Source of the DNA: CAVTBX01 sp963733135
Lineage (GTDB): Bacteria; Actinomycetota; Thermoleophilia; Gaiellales; Gaiellaceae
Reading direction: 5' to 3'
Length of the DNA: 64,000 bases
NCBI GenBank assembly: GCA_963733135.1
Contig: CAVTBX010000009.1
Span: 62,001 to 126,000, forward strand
Position numbers and translations under genes: made by a program. The notes beneath the pieces were generated by a model that worked only from the letters and a program-made list of their open reading frames with translations, was not told where the DNA came from and did no database searches. How positions within the stretch are numbered: the stretch's first letter is position 1; each line of letters opens with the position of its first letter. Positions 35,453 to 44,058 of the stretch are shown here, piece after piece.

Positions 35453-36502
35453 TCAGCCGAAGAAGGCCCGCGCCACCTCGTACCAGTGGGGCGGCACCGT
35501 CTTCAGCTCTGCCACCGCGTCGGCCAGCGGGACGGCCACGATCGAGTCCCCGTGCAACGCGGCCATCTGCCCGAACTCGCCCGCGTGAGCGAGGTCGGCC
35601 GCCTTCAGCCCGTAGCGGGTCGCGAGCACGCGATCGCGCGGCGTCGGCGTCCCGCCGCGCTGCACGTGGCCGAGCACCGTCACGCGCGTCTCATAGCCCG
35701 TCCGCTCCTCGATCTCCCGTCCGAGCGCCTCACCGACGCCGCCGAGTCGCACGTGCCCGAACTGGTCCGCCGGAGACGGTTCCTGCGCGACGGTGTGTCG
35801 CTCGCCCGAGGCGTAGGTCAGCTCGTACCCCTCGCTGACGACGACGATCGAGAAGTCCTTGCCCCGGTCGTGACGCCGGCGCAGGTCGTCGCACGCTTCC
35901 TCCACCGTGATCGGCTGCTCGGGGATGAGGATCACGTCCGCGCCGCCCGCGATGCCGCTCATGACCGCGATCCAGCCCGTGTGACGGCCCATCACCTCGA
36001 CGACCATGACCCGGTTGTGGGACTCGGCCGTGGTATGCAGGCGATCGATCGCCTCCGTGGCGATCCAGACCGCCGTGTCGAACCCGAAGGTGTAGTCGGT
36101 GGCGGCGAGATCGTTGTCGATCGTCTTCGGAACGCCGACCACGGGAAAACTGCGCTCGGCGTAGAGCCTGGCCGCGACGCCGAGCGTGTCCTCGCCTCCG
36201 ATGGCGACGACCGCGTCGAATGCCTGCGCCTCGAAGTTCGCAAGCAGACGGTCGAGATCGCCGTCGACCTTGAAGGGGTTCGTCCTGGACGTGCCGATGA
36301 TCGTCCCGCCGCGCGGAAGGATCCCCGAGATCTCGCGCGGGCCGAGCGGCTCGAAGCGGCCCTCGACCAGCCCACGCCAGCCCGCCCTGATCGCGACCAC
36401 CTCCCAGCCGCCGGCGAGGGAACGCCGCGTCACGGCGCGGATGACCGCGTTCAGGCCCGGGCAGTCACCGCCCCCCGTCAAGATGCCGATCCGCTGCGCC
36501 AT
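35453..36502 (-). CDS. pfkA: 6-phosphofructokinase, probably pyrophosphate-dependent
   Basis: 349 residues. GILTGGGDCPGLNAVIRA is the nucleotide-side loop, and MGRHTGWIAVMSGIAGGAD is the substrate block. The diagnostic site reads AIGGEDTLGVA (about 102-112) rather than GGDGS/GGEGT: the residue matching E. coli Gly104 is Asp, which in this family correlates with use of pyrophosphate as phosphoryl donor. PKTIDND (about 124-130) also fits that class. It phosphorylates fructose-6-phosphate in glycolysis, reversibly if PPi-linked. It is convergent with the TrpC-like gene (1 bp between stops) and 78 bp from tRNA-Leu. Confidence 0.92.
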   Translation of the reverse strand: MAQRIGILTGGGDCPGLNAVIRAVTRRSLAGGWEVVAIRAGWRGLVEGRFEPLGPREISGILPRGGTIIGTSRTNPFKVDGDLDRLLANFEAQAFDAVVAIGGEDTLGVAARLYAERSFPVVGVPKTIDNDLAATDYTFGFDTAVWIATEAIDRLHTTAESHNRVMVVEVMGRHTGWIAVMSGIAGGADVILIPEQPITVEEACDDLRRRHDRGKDFSIVVVSEGYELTYASGERHTVAQEPSPADQFGHVRLGGVGEALGREIEERTGYETRVTVLGHVQRGGTPTPRDRVLATRYGLKAADLAHAGEFGQMAALHGDSIVAVPLADAVAELKTVPPHWYEVARAFFG

Positions 36503-36580
36503 GCCGTCTAACTTCCCGCTCTCAGTGTCGTCTGCGTGCTCAGGGGTGGTGTCTGCAGGACGGTGTCGTGGAAAGGCCTA

Positions 36581-36666
36581 TGCCGAAGGCGGGAATCGAA
36601 CCCGCACGGGGCGCTAGCCCCACTGGATTTTGAGTCCAGCGCGTCTGCCAGTTCCGCCACTTCGGC
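36581..36666 (-). tRNA. tRNA-Leu (anticodon CAA)
   Basis: Minus-strand cloverleaf: acceptor GCCGAAG pairs with CTTCGGC plus discriminator A. The anticodon stem CTGGA/TCCAG encloses loop CTCAAAA, giving anticodon CAA (36632-36630). There is a long variable arm as in class II tRNAs, and the T-arm GCGGGTTCGATTCCCGC is intact. CCA is not encoded. Reads the UUG codon. Confidence 0.96.
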
Positions 36667-36843
36667 GTCCTGGCGGCCATCGTAACCCCAGCGCTTGAAT
36701 GGAGGTGATCCGGACGCCATAATTCCCCGATTCACACGAGGGCTCGGTTCTGCGGACTCACGGGAGATGTCGGATGCGAGCTCAACGGGAAGGCGGCGCT
36801 TGCAGGCGAGCGTCCGAACGCAAGACTGAATGAGGAGGATCAG

Positions 36844-38239
36844 TTGAGGAGAAAGTCGATTTTGGCGCTGCTGGTGATGCTGATTGCCGCGCTCGCCCTC
36901 GTTGCCGCCGGATGCGGTGGCGACGATGACGAGGCCGGCAGCGGCGACACGGCACCCGCCGCCGATGGAGGTGACACGGGCGATGTCGAGGCTCTACCTG
37001 CCTCGTCATGTGCCCCGCTCGAATACGAAGGCGAGGGTACGCCGACCGCGCTGATCGTGTCCGACCTGCCGCGGCAGGGCGGCTCGCGCTTGCAGACCGA
37101 TCAGATGACCGAGGCGATTCGGTTCATCCTGGAGCAGAACAACTGGCAGGCCGGGGACGTGAGCCTCGCCTACCAGGACTGTGACGACGCCACGGCTCAG
37201 GCCGCCAAGTGGGATCCGGGCAAGTGCAGTCAGAACGGCAACGCCTACGCCGAGAACGAGAAGGTCATCGGCATCATCGGCACGTTCAACTCGGGCTGCG
37301 CCCAGGTGATCATTCCGATCGCGAACCAGGCGCCCGGTGGGGCGATCCCGATGATCTCGCCCGCGAACACGCTCGTGAACCTGACCGCGAGCGGACCGGG
37401 CATCCCTGAGGACGAGCCCGACAAGTACTACCCGACGGGCACTCGCAACTACGCTCGCGTCGCACCCCCGGACAAGTTCCAGGGTGCTGCCGTGGCCGAG
37501 TTCGCGGTCGACCAGGGCATCGAGAGCGTCTACATCCTGAACGACCGCGAGTCGTACGGGCTCGGCGTCGCGACCAACTTCCGGAACGCGGCCGAGCACC
37601 TGGGGATCGAGGTCTCGGGCTTCGAGGCCTACGATCCGACCTCCTCGAGCTTCGAGGCGCTCTTCCGCGGCATCGGGCAGACCAATCCCGACGCGGTCTT
37701 CGTCGGCGGTCTGATCGACGAGAACGCCGGCCAGCTCATCGAGGACAAGGTGAAGGTCCTCGGGCCGAACAGCCGGCGACGTCAAGCTGCTGCTTCCCGA
37801 CGGCTTCACGACGGACGCGATCTTCGACCCGGCCGAGGGTGGAACGCCCGACGCCAAGGACGCGTTCTTCAGCGTCGCCGGTGTGCCGATCGACGACTTC
37901 CAGGGTGCTGGGCAGGAGTTCGCCTCGGCGTTCCAGGAGGAGAAGCTCGGTGGGGATCCGGTCGACCCGTACTCGATCTATGCCGCCCAGGCGGCCCAGA
38001 TCTTCATCGATTCGATCGCCGAGGCCGGCGCCGACCGGGCGGCGATCATCGAGGCGATCTTCGCCACGGAGATCACGGACGGGCTGATCGGCTCGTTCGA
38101 GATCGACGACAACGGTGACCCGGCCAGTGCCGAAGGTGCGGTCGTCGGCTTCACGATCTACAGCGGCACTGATGCCCTGGAGAGCGTGACGACGATCGAG
38201 CCGAAGGCGGAGAACGTCGAAGCCGCCGCAGGCGGCTAA
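36844..38239 (+). CDS. livK: branched-chain amino acid ABC transporter substrate-binding lipoprotein (frameshifted by one base)
   Basis: A TTG start with a strong GAGGAGG RBS gives a signal peptide ending in a lipobox, ALVAAGC, so the protein is anchored outside the membrane. Periplasmic-binding folds follow: IIGTFNSGCAQVIIPIANQAPGG, MISPANT and the second lobe VYILNDRESYGLGVATNF. The frame fails at 37773/37774. Removing one C from AGCCGGCGAC restores GDVKLLLPDGFTTDAIFDP, and the protein runs to TAA at 38237-38239 (about 464 residues). It is the receptor of the adjacent livH-livM-livGF permease; its exact ligand is unproven. Confidence 0.88.
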
Positions 38240-38248
38240 GCGAGTCAC

Positions 38249-38285
38249 GAGCCCGGAGGAGGTGCTTCGGCCCTCCTCCGGGCTC
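38249..38285 (+). promoter_or_regulatory. stem-loop between livK and livH
   Basis: Perfect 14-bp stem GAGCCCGGAGGAGG (38249-38262) and CCTCCTCCGGGCTC (38272-38285) with a 9-base loop. Only a weak T cluster (CGTTTCC) follows. A hairpin between a binding-protein gene and its permease genes commonly lets the receptor be made in excess by stabilising or partly ending the mRNA. Confidence 0.7.
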
Positions 38286-38433
38286 TCGTTTCCCCCGACG
38301 ACAGGAGCTTCCGATCGCAGTCCAGGCCCGTAGAGAGCCACCCTCGCCGATCGCAGCGATCCTGAACCGGCCCCGGCCCGGGATCATCTCGAGTCTCGGC
38401 GCGATCTTCGTCCTCCTGATCGCGATCTGGCTC

Positions 38434-39381
38434 GTGGTCAACTTCGTGAAGAACCCGACGGAGTTCTTCAACATCTTTCTGATCGGCCTGACGAACGGAG
38501 CCGTGTATGCCCTCGTCGCCCTCGGCTACACGCTCGTCTACGGCATCCTCCAGCTCATCAACTTCGCCCACGGCGATGTGTTCGCGCTCTCGGGCCTCTT
38601 CGCCGGGACGATGATCATCTCGGTCTTCGGCCTGACGGCCGAATCGTCCGCGCTCGTGATCATCGGCGGCCTCGCAGTGTCCCTCTTCGCCTGCATTGCC
38701 CTGGCGGCGACGATCAACACGTCAATCGAGTTTCTGGCGTACCGACGGCTGCGTCACGCGCCCCGGCTCTCGGTCCTCATCACTGCCGTCGGCATGTCGT
38801 TCATCGTCCAGAACGTCGGGCTCGCCGTGTACGGCGTGAACTTTCGCAGCGTTCCAGACCTCATCCCGCAATCGGCTGCCTTCACCATCGGAGGGGTGAG
38901 CCTCGCCTGGAACAAGCTGGCGGTGATCCTCATAACCGTTCCGGTGCTGCTGGCCCTGACCTTGCTCGTGAGCCGCACGCGGCAAGGGAAGGCCATGCGC
39001 GCAACGTCGCAGGATCCCGAGGCCTCGGCGATGATGGGGATCAACGTCAACCGCACGATCTCCTTCACCTTCGCCCTGGCCGGCGGGCTCGCAGGAGCGG
39101 CCGGGCTTCTCTACATCTCGCAGTTCGCGACCCGCTACGACACCGGCTTCACCCTCGGGCTGATCGCGTTCACGGCGGCGGTCCTGGGCGGGATCGGCAA
39201 TCTCGCGGGCGCCGTTTTGGGCGCCGTCCTGATCGGCCTCATCCAGGCGTTCAACGAAGGTCTTGAGTTCGCGACGCTCGGCGGCGACTGGACGCGCTCG
39301 ATCGTGTTCGGAATCCTGATCGCGATCCTCGTCTTCCGACCCGAGGGGCTGCTCGGAGAGCGCACCCCGGAGGGCGGCTGA
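38434..39381 (+). CDS. livH: branched-chain amino acid ABC transporter permease (LivH)
   Basis: 315 residues from the first standard start, GTG 38434. Blocks GLTNGAVYALVALGYTLVYGILQLINFAHGD and the late GLIAFTAAVLGGIGNLAGAVLGA are signatures of the LivH family, with about eight membrane helices. The coding-like frame continues upstream through a helix (ISSLGAIFVLLIAIWLVV) to an ATC at 38314 that has AGGAG at ideal distance. No ATG, GTG or TTG exists in this frame between 38281 and 38434, so the annotated N-terminus is probably 40 residues too short. It pairs with LivM (start overlaps, TGATGG). Confidence 0.9.
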   Translation: MVNFVKNPTEFFNIFLIGLTNGAVYALVALGYTLVYGILQLINFAHGDVFALSGLFAGTMIISVFGLTAESSALVIIGGLAVSLFACIALAATINTSIEFLAYRRLRHAPRLSVLITAVGMSFIVQNVGLAVYGVNFRSVPDLIPQSAAFTIGGVSLAWNKLAVILITVPVLLALTLLVSRTRQGKAMRATSQDPEASAMMGINVNRTISFTFALAGGLAGAAGLLYISQFATRYDTGFTLGLIAFTAAVLGGIGNLAGAVLGAVLIGLIQAFNEGLEFATLGGDWTRSIVFGILIAILVFRPEGLLGERTPEGG

Positions 39382-40656
39382 TGGCGACCACGCGCCGCGA
39401 GCGCACTCAGGGAGGTGTCCGGACCCGACTCGCCGGCGCCCGCAAGTCCGCCCGGACGAGCGCCGTCGGCACGGCCTGGGGCCGGCTGCCCGCGGGGGTC
39501 CGCCGCTGGCTTCCGCCGCTCGTCGCGATCGCGATCCCGGCGACCTACCCGCTCTACGTCGACAGCCTCCCGACGAACGTCCCGGTGATCCTCGACTTCC
39601 CAAGTGTCCGCACCGCGGTAGTCATGTTCGTGTTCATGGTGATGGCCCTCGGCCTCAACATCGTGGTCGGCTACGCAGGGCTTCTGGACCTCGGCTACGT
39701 CGCGTTCTACGCGGTCGGCGCCTATACAGCGGGGTGGCTTGCGTCTGGTCACTTCAACCAGGTGAGCTTTCACCTCGGCTCCGTCGGGATAACCCAGGAC
39801 GCGCGAGGCATCCACGTGTCGATCTGGCTCGCGCTCATCATCGCCGGTCTCGTCACGGCGTTCGTAGGGATCCTGATCGGCCTGCCGACCTTGCGTCTGC
39901 GGGGCGACTACCTCGCGATCGTCACGCTCGGATTCGGTGAAATCATCCCGCAGTTCGTGCGGAACGCCGATAGCCTCGGCGGCTTCAACCTCACGAACGG
40001 CTCGTTCGGCATCAACCCCATCGACTCACCCGGCTTCGGCCAGAGCCTGAACGACACCCTCGGCCTGCCGATCACCTTCCAGCAGTCATTCGAGCGGGAC
40101 AACCTCTACTACTGGTCGATCTTCGCCATCTTCCTGATAACCGTCTTCTGCTGCGTTCGCCTGCGGGACTCGCGACTCGGCCGCGCCTGGATCGCGATCC
40201 GTGAGGACGAGTCGGCGGCGGCCGCGATGGGCGTCCCGCTCATGCGGACGAAGACTTGGGCCTATGCTCTCGGCGCGTTCTTCGGCGGCGTCTCCGGTGC
40301 CTTCTTCGCGAGCTTCAAGGGCGGCGCGTTCCCGAGCGAGTTCTTCTTCAACATCTCCGTGTTTCTGCTCTGCATGGTCGTGCTCGGCGGCATGGGCTCG
40401 ATCTGGGGTGTCGCTCTGGCGGGTGCGGTTCTCGCCTGGCTGAATGTGGAGGGTCTCGCGAACATCGGCACGTGGCTGAACCGCGAGACGCCCGGTCGAC
40501 TTCGAGGTGGCCAAGTACCAGTTCGGGATCTACGGCGTCCTCATCGTGGTGATCATGCTCTTCCGGCCCGAAGGGCTGATTCCCGAGCGACGTCGCAAGA
40601 GCGAGCTCATCGACACGACGGGTGACGAGACCGGCGCGTACGGAGCGTCGTCGTAG
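39381..40656 (+). CDS. livM: branched-chain amino acid ABC transporter permease (LivM, frameshifted by one base)
   Basis: Begins ATG 39381, overlapping the livH stop. Family features are MVMALGLNIVVGYAGLLDLGYVAFYAVGAY, GLPTLRLRGDYLAIVTLGFGEI and a late GGMGSIWG, with about nine membrane helices. The frame breaks at 40494/40495. Dropping one G from CCCGGTCGAC gives ETPVDFEVAKYQFGIYGVLIVVIMLFRPEG and a stop TAG at 40654-40656 (about 424 residues). Without the correction, the C-terminal helix and tail are replaced by Arg-rich noise. livGF starts 2 bp later. Confidence 0.88.
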
Positions 40657-40658
40657 CC

Positions 40659-42224
40659 ATGACGAGCAAGGATCTCCTCGTCGTCAGCGACGTCCGGAAG
40701 GAGTTCGGCGGCCTCGTGGCCGTGAACGACGTCTCGATGGGCGTCCCCGAAGGCGGGATCGTGAGCCTGATCGGGCCGAACGGCGCCGGTAAGACGACGT
40801 TCTTCAACATGCTCACGGGCACCTACAAGCCGACGGCCGGCTCGATCGTCTTCGACGGGCACGACGTGACGGGGCGTCCGCCGCACCGGATCACCGAGCT
40901 CGGTGTCGGCCGGACGTTCCAGAACATCCGGCTCTTCCAGCACATGACCTCGCTCGAGAACGTGCTCGTCGGGATGCACTCCCGGCTCTCCTCGCGTCTC
41001 GGAATCATCCGCTCGATCATCCGCACGCCGGGCCTGCGGAGGGAGGAGCGGACCGCGCATGAGCGAGGCCGCGAGCTGCTGCAGTTCGCCGGCCTCCAGG
41101 GCCGTGACGACGAGCTCGCCCGGAACCTCCCCTACGGAGACCAGCGGCGTCTCGAGGTAGCCCGCGCGCTCGCGACCGACCCGAAGCTGCTCCTGCTCGA
41201 CGAGCCGACGGCCGGCATGAATCCGCAGGAGACGGTCGAGTTCAACCGGTTCGTCGAGAAGCTGCGCGAGGAGCAGAGCCTGACCGTGCTCCTGATCGAG
41301 CACGACATGAAGGTCGTCATGGGGATCTCCGACCGCGTGACGGTGCTCGACTACGGTGAGAAGATCGCGGAAGGAACTCCGCAGGAGATCCAGCGGAACG
41401 ATCGCGTCATCGAGGCGTACCTCGGAAAGGCGGCCACGATCCTCGGCATGAGCACGGTCGAGACCCAGACCGAGAACGCGGCGCCCGAGCGCGAGCGCAC
41501 CGACGGGCGCGAGGTCATCCTCTCCGTCGAGGACGTCCACACCTACTACGGGTCGATCCACGCGCTCAAGGGGATCACGCTCGAGGTTCGCGACCAGGAG
41601 GTCGTGACGCTGATCGGCGCGAACGGCGCCGGCAAGTCCACGACGCTCCGCTCGATCAACGGGCTCAACCATCCTCGTAAGGGCAAGATCCGCTTCCAGG
41701 GGAAGGACATCACCGAGGCGCCGGGCCACCAGATCGTGAAGATGGGGATCTCGCAGTCGCCGGAAGGGCGGCGCCTCTTCCCGCACATGAGCGTGCTCGA
41801 GAACCTCGAGATGGGCGCGTTCCAGCGGAACGACCGGCCAGGCATCCGCGAAGACCTCGACCGGGTCTACTCGCTCTTCCCGCGGCTCTCCGAGCGGAAG
41901 AGCCAGAAGGCCGGGACGCTCTCGGGCGGCGAGCAGCAGATGGTCGCGATGGGACGCGCGCTCATGGCCCGCCCGAAGCTCCTCATGCTCGACGAGCCGT
42001 CCATGGGTCTCGCCCCGATCTTCGTCGAGAAGATCTTCGAGATCGTGCAAGAGATCAACTCGCAGGGCACTCCGATTCTCCTCGTCGAGCAAAACGCGCT
42101 CATGGCGCTCGACGCGGCCGACCGCGGCTACGTGATGGAAACGGGCACGATCGCGCTCACGGACGACGCCAAGAAGCTCCGGTCGAACGAGCAGGTCCGC
42201 AAGACGTACCTCGGCGAGACGTAG
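40659..42224 (+). CDS. fused LivG-LivF ATPase of the branched-chain amino acid ABC transporter
   Basis: 521 residues containing two full ABC ATPase domains. The first has Walker A GPNGAGKTT (about 39-47), the signature NLPYGDQRRLEVARAL and Walker B LLLLDEPTAGM, as in LivG. The second (from about residue 285) has GANGAGKST, LSGGEQQMVAMGRAL and LLMLDEPSMGLAP, as in LivF. Usually these are separate genes. The linker is about 20 residues, acidic, and contains GMSTVETQ; an internal ATG there might also initiate a free LivF. It powers the LivHM pore with LivK as receptor. Confidence 0.93.
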   Translation: MTSKDLLVVSDVRKEFGGLVAVNDVSMGVPEGGIVSLIGPNGAGKTTFFNMLTGTYKPTAGSIVFDGHDVTGRPPHRITELGVGRTFQNIRLFQHMTSLENVLVGMHSRLSSRLGIIRSIIRTPGLRREERTAHERGRELLQFAGLQGRDDELARNLPYGDQRRLEVARALATDPKLLLLDEPTAGMNPQETVEFNRFVEKLREEQSLTVLLIEHDMKVVMGISDRVTVLDYGEKIAEGTPQEIQRNDRVIEAYLGKAATILGMSTVETQTENAAPERERTDGREVILSVEDVHTYYGSIHALKGITLEVRDQEVVTLIGANGAGKSTTLRSINGLNHPRKGKIRFQGKDITEAPGHQIVKMGISQSPEGRRLFPHMSVLENLEMGAFQRNDRPGIREDLDRVYSLFPRLSERKSQKAGTLSGGEQQMVAMGRALMARPKLLMLDEPSMGLAPIFVEKIFEIVQEINSQGTPILLVEQNALMALDAADRGYVMETGTIALTDDAKKLRSNEQVRKTYLGET

Positions 42225-42229
42225 TCGCC

Positions 42230-43978
42230 CTACTGAAACAGCAGGAGAAGCGCGTCGGTCGGCGCGTAGTCGTCCGTCAGCGTCGGTACGTCGCCGGTCG
42301 GGATCTCCTCGTCGTGGCGGTCGAGGATGGGCTTCCTGAGGTCGGGGGCGCCGGGAGCTTCCTCGCGGATCTCGTCCCATCGCGACGCAACGAACTCACG
42401 CTGTGGCGCGGCTGCCTCGGTCGCGACCAGGATGAGATTCCGGAACGTCTCGTCACCCCGGTCGCCGGGGAGGATCGCCGGGTGGACGAGCACGCTCGGG
42501 AAGGCCGATCGGTACGTCCTGTAGATCGACCGGAAGAGTCGTGAGCCGAGGCCCTCGATTGCGCCGATGGCGTTCGTGACGACCACGCCGCCCGGCTCGA
42601 GCCGACTCTGGGCGAGGTCGAGGAACTCCCGAGTTACGAGGTGGAACGGAATCGCGTCGGCGAAGAAGGCGTCGATCACGATCGCGTCCCAGCGATCCGG
42701 ATTCTGGGCCAGGAACTGCCGCCCGTCCCCGACGCTCACCTCCAGGCGAGGGTCGCGCGGAAGCTCGAAGTACTTGTAGGCGACGTCGACGACCGTGGGG
42801 TCGATCTCGACGACATGCACGTTGACGTCGGGGAAGTCCCGCCACATGCGCTTCTCGGCGGAGCCGGCGCCGAGCCCGATGAAGAGGACGTTTCGAGCGT
42901 CTGGGTTGTAGGCGAGCGAGAGGTCGAAGAGGTCGGTGTAGCGATAGCGGGTGCGATAGGGCTCGTCGATGTACATCGCACTTTGGAAGGAGTTGTCGAA
43001 GCGCAGGTAGCGGGTGTCCTCGTCCTCGACGACCGCGAGCCTGTGGTACTGGGTCTCCTTCGCGTAGACGACCTCGAGGCTCCCGTTCGGGACGAGGCCG
43101 CGGGCATCTCGCGAATCGCCTCCCTCGGCCTCTGGGCCCGTGAGCCGGTAGAGGGGCGACCAGTTGCGTGCCGCTGCAGGCGAGAGCGTCCCGCCCGTAT
43201 CCGGCGCGAGCAAGACGGTCGCGACGCACGCGACCGCGAGCCCGGCGACAGCGGTCGCCACTGGAAGCCGGCCGACTCTCTCCGAGAGCGCAACGGCCGC
43301 GGCGGCGAGGAAGAGCACCGCGGCGCCGAGCCCGAAGAGCTGATTCGTCCCGAGCTCGGGGACGAGGAAGAACGCGGTTCCGAGCGTCCCTGCAATCGAG
43401 CCCGCGGTCGATATAGCGAACAGCCGGCCTGCGGTGCGCCCCAGCGTTCCCAGCGAGCGTGCACGGAGCCGAATCGCGATCGGGCTCACGGCCGCGAGGA
43501 CGACACTCGCCCCGCCGAAGAGAGCGACCGAGGCGAGAAGCGGGTTGAGTCGCGGGCCCGGGTCCCAGGCCACGACGGCCTCGAGAAGGGGCTCGTCGAC
43601 GAGCGGGATCACAAGAACGGCGACCCCGCCCAGACCGAGCACTCCGACGAGGAGAAGCGGCGCCGGTGCCCGATCCGCCAATGTTCCTCCGGCCCAGTAG
43701 CCGATCGCGAGCCCGGCGAGCACGACGCCGATCAGCGAGCCCCAGACGAACAGCGAGTTGCCGAAGAAGGGCGCCAACACACGGCTGGCCGAGATCTCGA
43801 CGCCGAGGAGTACGGCCCCCGACATGAAGACGGCCGCGTCGACGACTCCGACGCCGGACGGGCGTCTCGAGCGCCCCTTGTGGCGCTGACCGTCGCCGTC
43901 GGACCCCGAGGGGCCGCGCCCGTTGCCGGTGCGATCGAGGAGGCGCGGGCGCCTGATTTCGGAGGGGCGAAGGCTCAT
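42230..43978 (-). CDS. membrane-bound spermidine synthase-like protein (fused transporter/methyltransferase fold)
   Basis: About 582 residues from ATG 43978. The N-terminal half has roughly eight hydrophobic segments (VFMSGAVLLGVEISASRVLAPFFGNSLFVWGSLIGVVLAG ...). The C-terminal half is a spermidine-synthase-type Rossmann fold: VLFIGLGAGSAEKRMW, VHVVEIDPTVVDVAYKYF, VGDGRQFLAQ and YDAIVIDAFF-like WDAIVIDAFFADAIPFHL. The polyamine D-x-x-x-[FY] loop is not clearly conserved, so whether it makes spermidine is open. Such fused proteins are common but poorly characterised. It is divergent from polA and convergent with livGF. Confidence 0.86.
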   Translation of the reverse strand: MSLRPSEIRRPRLLDRTGNGRGPSGSDGDGQRHKGRSRRPSGVGVVDAAVFMSGAVLLGVEISASRVLAPFFGNSLFVWGSLIGVVLAGLAIGYWAGGTLADRAPAPLLLVGVLGLGGVAVLVIPLVDEPLLEAVVAWDPGPRLNPLLASVALFGGASVVLAAVSPIAIRLRARSLGTLGRTAGRLFAISTAGSIAGTLGTAFFLVPELGTNQLFGLGAAVLFLAAAAVALSERVGRLPVATAVAGLAVACVATVLLAPDTGGTLSPAAARNWSPLYRLTGPEAEGGDSRDARGLVPNGSLEVVYAKETQYHRLAVVEDEDTRYLRFDNSFQSAMYIDEPYRTRYRYTDLFDLSLAYNPDARNVLFIGLGAGSAEKRMWRDFPDVNVHVVEIDPTVVDVAYKYFELPRDPRLEVSVGDGRQFLAQNPDRWDAIVIDAFFADAIPFHLVTREFLDLAQSRLEPGGVVVTNAIGAIEGLGSRLFRSIYRTYRSAFPSVLVHPAILPGDRGDETFRNLILVATEAAAPQREFVASRWDEIREEAPGAPDLRKPILDRHDEEIPTGDVPTLTDDYAPTDALLLLFQ

Positions 43979-44058
43979 GAACGGGGAGTGGAACTCAGAG
44001 TATGAAGGGACTGGCACGGCCGGAAGCACAGGCTCGGAGGCCGCGTAGACTCGTCGGG

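Noticed and set aside
36508..36735. Minus-strand ORF containing VAELADALDSKSSGASAPCGFDSRLRH
   Set aside because: It is the translation of tRNA-Leu(CAA) and its flanks, a well-known spurious ORF pattern.
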